DNA of 41,522 bases from Williamsia sp. (GTDB lineage Bacteria > Actinomycetota > Actinomycetes > Mycobacteriales > Mycobacteriaceae). Location of the stretch: the NCBI RefSeq assembly GCF_016462415.1, contig NZ_JAEMTF010000022.1:10924-52445 (forward strand), given 5' to 3'. The position numbers and the translations under genes are program-made. Each line of letters opens with the position of its first letter. Position 1 is the stretch's first letter. Of this stretch, positions 35,872-41,522 are shown piece by piece. The notes beneath the pieces were generated by a model. That model was not told where the DNA came from and did no database searches. It saw nothing but the letters and a program-made list of their open reading frames with translations.

Positions 35872-36786
35872 GTGCCCCAGATCGGGTATGAGCTGTCGCA
35901 TCTGAGTGCGTTGGAGGCCGAATCGGTCCACATCTTCCGGGAGGTGGCGGCCACGTTCGAGCGGCCGGGGCTGCTGTTCTCGGGCGGCAAGGACTCGGTG
36001 GTGATGTTCCACCTCGCCCGCAAGGCGTTCTGGCCCGCGCCGATTCCGTTCCCGCTCATGCACGTCGACACCGGGCACAACTTCGACGAGGTGATCGAAT
36101 ACCGGGACCGCGTGGTGGAGCAGACCGGGGTGCGGTTGATCGTCTCGAGCGTGCAGGACGACATCGACGCCGGTCGCGTGGTCGAGCAGACCGGTCCGGG
36201 TGCGAGCCGCAACCGCCTGCAGACCACGGCGCTGCTGCGCGGGATCACCGAGAACCGATTCGATGCGGTCTTCGGCGGGGCCCGACGCGACGAGGAGAAG
36301 GCGCGCGCCAAGGAGCGGGTGTTCAGTTTTCGGGATCGGTTCGGCGCCTGGGATCCCCGCGCGCAGCGGCCCGAACTGTGGAACCTCTACAACGGTCGCC
36401 ACGCCACGGGTGAGCACATCCGGGTGTTCCCGCTGAGCAACTGGACCGAACTCGACATCTGGCAGTACATCGAGGCCGAGTCCATCGATCTGCCGTCCAT
36501 CTACTACGCGCATCAGCGCGAGGTCGTTCCCCGCGACGGGATGCTGCTGGCGAAGACGCGGTTCCTCGAGATCGCCGACGGCGAACAGTCGCACACCGAG
36601 ACGGTGCGCTTCCGCACCGTCGGCGACGCCACCTGCACCGGCTGCGTGGAGAGCACGGCGGCGACGGTGGCCGAGGTCATCGACGAGGTCGCCGCCACCC
36701 GGCTCACCGAACGCGGCGCCACTCGTGCCGACGACCGGATCTCGGAATCGGGTATGGAAGACCGGAAGAAAGAGGGGTACTTCTGA
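35872..36786 (+). CDS. cysD: Sulfate adenylyltransferase subunit 2, CysD
   Basis: The 304-residue PAPS-reductase-fold enzyme has the PP-loop LLFSGGKDSVVMFHLARKAF (residues 34-53), MHVDTGHNFDEVIEYRD, FGGARRDEEKARAKERVFSF and the C-terminal FRTVGDATCTGCVESTA. With the GTPase CysN it makes adenosine 5'-phosphosulfate from sulfate and ATP in the cytoplasm. GTG 35872 has GAGGAG 6 bases upstream. Its stop shares one base with the cysN start (TGATG), so translation is coupled. Confidence 0.95.
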   Translation: MPQIGYELSHLSALEAESVHIFREVAATFERPGLLFSGGKDSVVMFHLARKAFWPAPIPFPLMHVDTGHNFDEVIEYRDRVVEQTGVRLIVSSVQDDIDAGRVVEQTGPGASRNRLQTTALLRGITENRFDAVFGGARRDEEKARAKERVFSFRDRFGAWDPRAQRPELWNLYNGRHATGEHIRVFPLSNWTELDIWQYIEAESIDLPSIYYAHQREVVPRDGMLLAKTRFLEIADGEQSHTETVRFRTVGDATCTGCVESTAATVAEVIDEVAATRLTERGATRADDRISESGMEDRKKEGYF

Positions 36787-38672
36787 TGACCATCTCCGCC
36801 GACCGTCTGCGGACGGAGACCGCCGCCCTGCGCGGGGGCAAGGAACTCCTGCGCCTGGCCACCGCGGGCAGCGTCGACGACGGCAAGTCGACGCTCATCG
36901 GTCGCCTGCTCTACGACTCGAAGTCGATCTTCGCCGATCAGATGGCCTCGATCGAACGGACCAGCGCCGAGCGCGGTGACGAGTACGCCAACCTCGCGTT
37001 GCTGACCGACGGGTTGCGGGCTGAGCGTGAGCAGGGCATCACCATCGACGTCGCCTACCGCTACTTCTCCACGCCGCGACGGAAGTTCATCATCGCCGAC
37101 ACCCCCGGGCACGTGCAGTACACCCGGAACATGGTGACCGGCGCCTCGACCGCCGATCTGGCGATCGTGCTGATCGACGCCCGCAAGGGGGTGCTCGAAC
37201 AGACGCGTCGGCACGCGTTCCTGTCGTCGTTGCTGGGCATCCCGCACCTCACCCTCGCGGTGAACAAGATGGATCTCGTCGACTGGTCGCAGGAGCGTTT
37301 CGACGAGATCCGCGACGAGTTCGCGACCTTCGCCTCCAAGCTCAACGTCACCGACCTCACCTTCGTGCCGGTCTCGGCCCTGTTGGGCGACAACGTCGTC
37401 GACACCTCGGTCAACATGCCGTGGTACCACGGCGGTCCGTTGCTCGACCATCTCGAGCGGGTGCACATCGCGTCGGACCGCAACCTGATCGACGCACGCA
37501 TGCCGGTGCAGTACGTGATCCGTCCGCAGCGCAGCGACGGATCCGACCACCGCAGCTACGCGGGGACCATTGCCGGCGGCACGTTGCGACCCGGTGACGA
37601 TGTCGTGGTCCTGCCGAGTGGTTTCGGCAGCACCATCGAGTCCATCTGGGCGCCCGGGGGAGTCGAGATCACCGAGGCCTTCGCACCGATGGCGGTGTCG
37701 ATCTCGCTGACCGACGAGATCGACATCGCCCGCGGCGAGATGATCGCCCGCCCCAACAACCGTCCGTACGTCGGCCGCGACATCGACGCCATGGTCTGCT
37801 GGTTCTCCGAGGACAGCGAACTCCGCGAGGGCAACCGGTACGTGATCGCCTCCACGACGACCGAGTCGCGCGCTCAGATCAGTTCGGTCGCCTATCGCCT
37901 CGACGTCAACTCGCTGCACCGCGACGAGGACGCGGAGTCGTTGTCGCTGAACGAGATCGGCCGTATCACCCTGCACTCCCAGCAGCCATTGATGTTCGAC
38001 GGCTATCGCCGCAACCGGGAGACCGGCAGTTTCATCCTCGTCGACGAGGCGACCAACAAGACCGTCGGCGCCGGCATGATCACCGGTCCGGTGGCGCGGG
38101 ACAGCAACGTGGTCTGGCACGGGTCGAAGGTGTCGGCCGACCAGCGCCCCTACCGCGGTGGGACCATCTGGCTGACCGGCCTGTCGGCCTCGGGGAAGAG
38201 TTCCATCGCAGTCGAACTGGAGCGCCGGCTCGTCGCGGCCGGCCGGCCCGCCTACCTGATGGACGGCGACAACCTGCGCCACGGACTCAACTCGGATCTC
38301 GGATTCGGCGACGACGACCGCCGCGAGAACATCCGTCGCACCTCGGAGGTGGCGACCCTGTTCGCCGACTCCGGTGCCATCGCGATCGTCTCGCTGATCA
38401 GCCCGTTCGCCGACGAGCGCCAACGCGCCAGGGAGATCCATGCCGCCCGCGAACTCCCCTTCTACGAGGTCTTCGTCGACACACCACTCGACGAGTGCGA
38501 GCGGCGAGATCCCAAGGGGCTCTACGCCCGGGCACGCGCGGGCGAGGTCAAGCAGTTCACCGGCATAGACTCGCCGTATGAGCGCCCCAGCACGGCCGAA
38601 CTCGTGGTGACCCCCGCCGACGGCTCACCCGGCGAGGTCGCCGACGCCGTGATCCGGAACCTCGGCCTGTGA
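36786..38672 (+). CDS. cysNC: Fused CysN-CysC: ATP sulfurylase GTPase plus APS kinase
   Basis: This 628-residue bifunctional protein begins with an EF-Tu-like GTPase CysN (G1 AGSVDDGKSTLIGRLLYDS, G3 DTPGHVQYTRNMVTGAS, G4 NKMD), followed by beta-barrel domains to about residue 440. From about 455 on there is an APS kinase with P-loop TIWLTGLSASGKSSIAVELE, DGDNLRHGLNSDLGF, ENIRRTSEVATLFADSG and FVDTPLDECERRDPKGLYAR. It drives APS synthesis with GTP and phosphorylates APS to PAPS. The fusion is the usual form in mycobacteria (CysNC). Confidence 0.96.
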   Translation: MTISADRLRTETAALRGGKELLRLATAGSVDDGKSTLIGRLLYDSKSIFADQMASIERTSAERGDEYANLALLTDGLRAEREQGITIDVAYRYFSTPRRKFIIADTPGHVQYTRNMVTGASTADLAIVLIDARKGVLEQTRRHAFLSSLLGIPHLTLAVNKMDLVDWSQERFDEIRDEFATFASKLNVTDLTFVPVSALLGDNVVDTSVNMPWYHGGPLLDHLERVHIASDRNLIDARMPVQYVIRPQRSDGSDHRSYAGTIAGGTLRPGDDVVVLPSGFGSTIESIWAPGGVEITEAFAPMAVSISLTDEIDIARGEMIARPNNRPYVGRDIDAMVCWFSEDSELREGNRYVIASTTTESRAQISSVAYRLDVNSLHRDEDAESLSLNEIGRITLHSQQPLMFDGYRRNRETGSFILVDEATNKTVGAGMITGPVARDSNVVWHGSKVSADQRPYRGGTIWLTGLSASGKSSIAVELERRLVAAGRPAYLMDGDNLRHGLNSDLGFGDDDRRENIRRTSEVATLFADSGAIAIVSLISPFADERQRAREIHAARELPFYEVFVDTPLDECERRDPKGLYARARAGEVKQFTGIDSPYERPSTAELVVTPADGSPGEVADAVIRNLGL

Positions 38673-39436
38673 GCACGGCGGGCTTCGACGCCGACATCGC
38701 CCTGGCCGCCGAATTGGCGACCGGAGCCGGCGAACTGTTGGTGCGCCTGCGCCGCGACAGCGGCCTGTCCGGGAAAGAGCTGGGCGATGCGGGCGATCAG
38801 CAGTCCAACGACTGGCTGCTCGCGCAACTGGCCGAGCGCCGGCCCGACGACGCGGTGCTGTCGGAGGAGTCGGCCGACGACCGCACCCGGCTGGAGGCAT
38901 CCCGGGTGTGGATCGTCGACCCGGTGGACGGGACGCGCGAGTACGGCATGGAGGGTCACGCCGACTGGGCCGTGCACGTCGCGCTGTGGACCGCCGACGA
39001 GGGACTCGTCGTGGGTGCGGTGTCGCTCCCGGCCCTCGAGATCACCTATGACAGCGGTTCCGGCTCCGTCGCGCCGGTCGCCGGGCTGATGTCGACGCCG
39101 CGCGGTGACGTCCCACGGGTCGTGATCAGCGGATCCCGACCGCCCACGTTCTCCGACGAGGTCGCGACGGCGATCGGCGGGGTCGCGGTGCCGCTCGGCT
39201 CGGCGGGCGCGAAGGCGATGGCGGTGGTGCGCGGCGAGGCCGACGCCTACGTCCACGCCGGTGGGCAGTACGAATGGGATTCGGCAGCGCCGGTCGCGGT
39301 CGCGCTGGCGGCCGGTCTCTGGTGCAGCCGCATCGACGGATCCCCGCTGGTCTACAACCAGTCCGACGTCTACCTTCCCGACCTCGTCATCTGTCGTCCC
39401 GAACTCGCCCAGACCGTGCTCGGCGTCCTGGCCTGA
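38669..39436 (+). CDS. cysQ: 3'(2'),5'-bisphosphate nucleotidase CysQ
   Basis: The 255-residue inositol-monophosphatase-fold enzyme has metal sites LSEESADD and VWIVDPVDGTREY (DPVDGT) and the C-terminal GQYEWDSAAPVAVALAAG. It removes the 3'-phosphate from PAP (and PAPS), the by-product of sulfotransferases. GTG 38669 overlaps the cysNC stop (GTGA). The set cysD-cysNC-cysQ makes and balances PAPS. Confidence 0.92.
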   Translation: MSTAGFDADIALAAELATGAGELLVRLRRDSGLSGKELGDAGDQQSNDWLLAQLAERRPDDAVLSEESADDRTRLEASRVWIVDPVDGTREYGMEGHADWAVHVALWTADEGLVVGAVSLPALEITYDSGSGSVAPVAGLMSTPRGDVPRVVISGSRPPTFSDEVATAIGGVAVPLGSAGAKAMAVVRGEADAYVHAGGQYEWDSAAPVAVALAAGLWCSRIDGSPLVYNQSDVYLPDLVICRPELAQTVLGVLA

Positions 39437-39439
39437 CCT

Positions 39440-39787
39440 GTGATCACCTGGCTGTTCCTCGGCGCGGCCATCGTCTCCGAGGTCACCGGTTCACTCGCTT
39501 TGAAGGCCGCGCTGGACCACCCGGGGTGGTACGCGCTCGTCGTGATCGGGTATCTCGCCGCCTTCGTGCTGCTGGACCGGGTCCTGCGACGCGGGCTCCC
39601 GCTCGGGGTGGCGTACGGCATCTGGGGTGCCCTCGGAGTGGCCTTGACCGCGGTGATGTCGTCGGTCCTGTTCGGCGAGACGGTCACCGTCCTCATGGCC
39701 GTCGGCATGGTGCTGGTCATCGGCGGGGTCCTGTGCATCGAACTCGGATCCGGCGCGCGCACGGAGAAACCGGTAGGCCCGTCGTGA
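39440..39787 (+). CDS. Small multidrug resistance (SMR) transporter, subunit 1
   Basis: The 115-residue membrane protein has four hydrophobic spans and the SMR glutamate in the first (AIVSEVTGSLALKAAL, Glu14). GVAYGIWGALGVALTAVMSS is the signature of the third span. A polar tail (GSGARTEKPVGPS) follows the last. It starts at GTG 39440, 3 bases after the cysQ stop, and overlaps the second SMR gene by GTGA. Tandem SMR genes often form hetero-oligomers such as EbrAB. The substrate is unknown. Confidence 0.88.
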   Translation: MITWLFLGAAIVSEVTGSLALKAALDHPGWYALVVIGYLAAFVLLDRVLRRGLPLGVAYGIWGALGVALTAVMSSVLFGETVTVLMAVGMVLVIGGVLCIELGSGARTEKPVGPS

Positions 39788-40107
39788 GCGGATGGGCGTT
39801 CCTGGCTCTCGCGATCGGCTCGGAGGTGGCCGGCACGCTCGCGCTGCGGGCCGCCGCGGGCGGTAGGAATCTCTGGTACATCGCCGTCGCGGTCGGCTAC
39901 CTGCTGTCGTTCGTATTCCTGTCGCTGACGCTGTCGAACGGCGTCGGGCTCGGTGTCGCATACGGGATCTGGGCGGCGACCGGTGTCGCTCTCACCGCCA
40001 TCGCGAGCCGTTGTCTGTTCGGTGAGGCACTGACGAGGATGATGGGTTTCGGCATAGCCCTGGTCGTCGCCGGGGTGTTGCTGATCGAGATCGGCTCCGG
40101 CCGCTGA
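39784..40107 (+). CDS. Small multidrug resistance (SMR) transporter, subunit 2
   Basis: The 107-residue four-span protein has the membrane glutamate in AIGSEVAGTLALRAA (Glu14) and GVAYGIWAATGVALTAIASR. It starts at GTG 39784 within the end of the first SMR gene, so the two are co-translated and probably act together. It has the usual family length, without the tail of subunit 1. It ends in the left arm of a strong hairpin. Confidence 0.88.
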   Translation: MSGWAFLALAIGSEVAGTLALRAAAGGRNLWYIAVAVGYLLSFVFLSLTLSNGVGLGVAYGIWAATGVALTAIASRCLFGEALTRMMGFGIALVVAGVLLIEIGSGR

Positions 40108-40137
40108 GATCTCGCACGGGTGATCCCAGCGGCCGGA
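40096..40137. terminator. Bidirectional terminator-like hairpin
   Basis: TCCGGCCGCTG (40096-40106) and CAGCGGCCGGA (40127-40137) are perfect 11-bp inverted arms with a 20-base loop. They lie between the convergent SMR and lipoprotein genes. There is no T-run, which is common for high-GC actinobacteria. Confidence 0.7.
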
Positions 40138-40143
40138 CCGTCG

Positions 40144-41406
40144 TCAGTTCGCCGTCTGATCGGCCTTCGTGAGGATCAGGTACTGCGCCGAGATCATCTG
40201 CCTGGCCTTGGCCGCATCGCGGTCGTAGGTCGCGCCGACGTACCGGCCTTCGGCGACGTAGCAGTTGTTCTGCTGTCCGGAGGCGGTGTCCTGTGTGACG
40301 CAGGTGGCGGTGGGCAGGCCCCTCGGCGACTCGCCACGTGTGTAGCCGGCGGCCAGGTCCTGCTCGACGAGCTTGTCGAGGATGTCGGACCCGTCCTCGT
40401 CGGTGGTGGCGCGGTACACCGTCGACCGCCAGACCGCGTTGTGCTCGGATCCGTTGTCCTGCAACGTCTTGAGGATCTCGGGCCCGGCCACGCTGGCCAT
40501 GCCGCGTGGGCCGTAGACGCCGCGCGCGAGTCCGCCCAGCATCTGTCCGTCGGTCTCGGGGATGGCGTAGATCAGGATCTTGTTCTGGTCGAGTTTGATT
40601 CGGGAGGGCGTGCCCGGGACGATCGGGGTGGCCGGGAACTTGTCGATCAGCGGTACCTGCTGTGCCACCGCGGTGCGGACGATCGACTCCATCGCGCGCT
40701 CCTGGCCGGGTGGGGCCACCACGGCGGTCGAGATGACGTAACTGTTGTGCGCGGTGAACGCGCGCATACCGGGGAACTGTCCGCCGGCGCGGCTCACCAG
40801 GGTGCCCGGGAGATCAGCGAGTGGCGCCGGCGCGAAGGCGATTCCGCCGTTGGCGGGGCGGCTGACCGACGCACGGTTCATGGCGGTGGCCGCCGCGGCC
40901 GCAGCGGCCGGTGAGTTGTAGCGCAGGACGAGTTGGGTCAACGACCGCGTCTTGTCGCTGACCTTCTTCCTGGGCTGTCCCGCCGAGGTGAAGAAGCCCG
41001 TGACGAGCCCCCGCACGCCGGCCGCATCGGCCACGGGTGTGGAGGCGAACACCTTGGTCAGGTCGCCGGTGCCGAACACGACGCCGGTGGGCAGACCGGG
41101 CTCGGTCATCTCGGGATCGATCTCCGAGGGCAGGGAGACGAACTCGGCCAGGCGCTGTCCCTCGGCGCCGACGATCTCGGGGTCGGGAGCGGTCGCGAAT
41201 CCGAAGGGGGCCGACGGCGACGTCGGGTACGTGCCGGTGTCGAGTTGGGCGGTGTTGATCGCCGTGCTCGATGCCGACGGCGCCGACGATCCCGCCACTG
41301 GAGATGACACGGCGACGCTGATGCCGTCGGTGGAGGACGTGCAGGCGGCGAGGCCGGTGATGCAGATGATCGCGGACGTCGTCGCCAGAAGGTTTCTCGC
41401 GCGCAT
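40144..41406 (-). CDS. Secreted lipoprotein, DUF7373-like
   Basis: This 420-residue protein has a signal peptide (MRARNLLATTSAIICITGLAAC) with a lipobox LAAC and lipidation at C22. A Ser/Ala-rich linker (about 25-55) follows, then a large exported domain. Two cysteines in TCVTQDTASGQQNNCYVAEG may form a disulfide. The domain resembles the DUF7373 lipoproteins found in numbers in Gordonia and Nocardia, of unknown function. ATG 41406 has GAGGAG 8 bases upstream. The gene on its upstream side (minus strand, ending at 41497) may be a paralogue, since this family often occurs in pairs. Confidence 0.75.
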   Translation of the reverse strand: MRARNLLATTSAIICITGLAACTSSTDGISVAVSSPVAGSSAPSASSTAINTAQLDTGTYPTSPSAPFGFATAPDPEIVGAEGQRLAEFVSLPSEIDPEMTEPGLPTGVVFGTGDLTKVFASTPVADAAGVRGLVTGFFTSAGQPRKKVSDKTRSLTQLVLRYNSPAAAAAAATAMNRASVSRPANGGIAFAPAPLADLPGTLVSRAGGQFPGMRAFTAHNSYVISTAVVAPPGQERAMESIVRTAVAQQVPLIDKFPATPIVPGTPSRIKLDQNKILIYAIPETDGQMLGGLARGVYGPRGMASVAGPEILKTLQDNGSEHNAVWRSTVYRATTDEDGSDILDKLVEQDLAAGYTRGESPRGLPTATCVTQDTASGQQNNCYVAEGRYVGATYDRDAAKARQMISAQYLILTKADQTAN

Positions 41407-41496
41407 GGAAGTTCTCCTCGTCGTGTTCGGTCGATGGTCGCACCGATTCGGCGGCCGGTCATCACCGGTCGCCGAACCGTGGTGCGTGGGGTGGGC

Positions 41497-41522
41497 TCAG
41501 AAGCCGAAGCTGCCGGATCCGG
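41497..41522 (-). CDS. C-terminal end of an unidentified gene cut by the window edge
   Basis: On the minus strand a frame enters from the right edge and ends at TGA 41499-41497, with the last residues GSGSFGF. It lies 90 bases upstream of the lipoprotein gene on the same strand. Too little is visible to name it, and the frame is chosen only because it ends in a plausible way before that gene. Confidence 0.3.

Noticed and set aside
36513-38441. 642-residue open frame on the minus strand opposite cysD-cysNC
   Set aside because: Antisense shadow of the CysNC GTPase and kinase domains; composition is low-complexity and no motif is seen.

Overview
The window is a high-GC actinobacterial chromosome segment. 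Dense ATGA/GTGA-coupled operons, KstR and KstR2 steroid regulons, a mycothiol-type maleylpyruvate isomerase-like protein and a lipoprotein family common in Gordonia and Nocardia point to a mycolic-acid-containing Mycobacteriales member such as Gordonia, Williamsia or Rhodococcus. The genus cannot be fixed from the sequence alone.

Most of the window is a steroid (cholesterol-type) catabolic island. From left to right: a truncated maleylpyruvate-isomerase-like gene divergent from a WYL regulator (1-1588); kstR divergent from a fused double acyl-CoA dehydrogenase, fadE34 (1654-4709); the side-chain operon fadE28-fadE29-chsH2-chsH1-ltp2-fadD (4797-11360); an MFS exporter, a 43-residue membrane peptide and a TetR regulator (11368-14020); chsH3-kstD divergent from hsaE-hsaG-hsaF (14017-19602); a Vsr/DUF559-type nuclease gene bracketed by palindromic repeats, and a VOC protein (19612-21455); a Cys-rich small protein and kshA divergent from hsaA-hsaC-hsaB-DUF1214-SDR-sulfotransferase (21541-29287); a GAF-EAL protein (29304-30539); and a crotonase-fadE31-fadE32-fadE33 operon (30621-34823) with an IclR regulator upstream. 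To the right are sulfate activation genes cysD-cysNC-cysQ with two SMR transporters (35872-40107), then a DUF7373-like lipoprotein and the tail of one more gene.

The genes form one pathway. FadD, FadE34, FadE28/29, ChsH1/H2, ChsH3 and Ltp2 shorten the sterol side chain. KstD and KshA open ring B. HsaA/B and HsaC hydroxylate and cleave ring A. HsaE, HsaF and HsaG turn the C6 fragment into pyruvate and propionyl-CoA. The fadE31-33 operon belongs to late C/D-ring breakdown. Matches to the KstR motif TnnAACnnGTTnnA lie before fadE34, before fadE28, between kstD and hsaE, and between kshA and hsaA. A full match to the KstR2 motif AnCAAGnnCTTGnT lies 15 bp before the crotonase start. Thus both steroid regulons can be read from the DNA.

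The most unusual parts are a family of three long imperfect palindromes abutting stop codons (two in the same orientation around the nuclease gene), a nested inverted repeat before the WYL gene, and the absence of hsaD and cyp125 from their usual operon positions. No rRNA, tRNA, CRISPR array, insertion sequence or gene-free stretch over 300 bases was seen.
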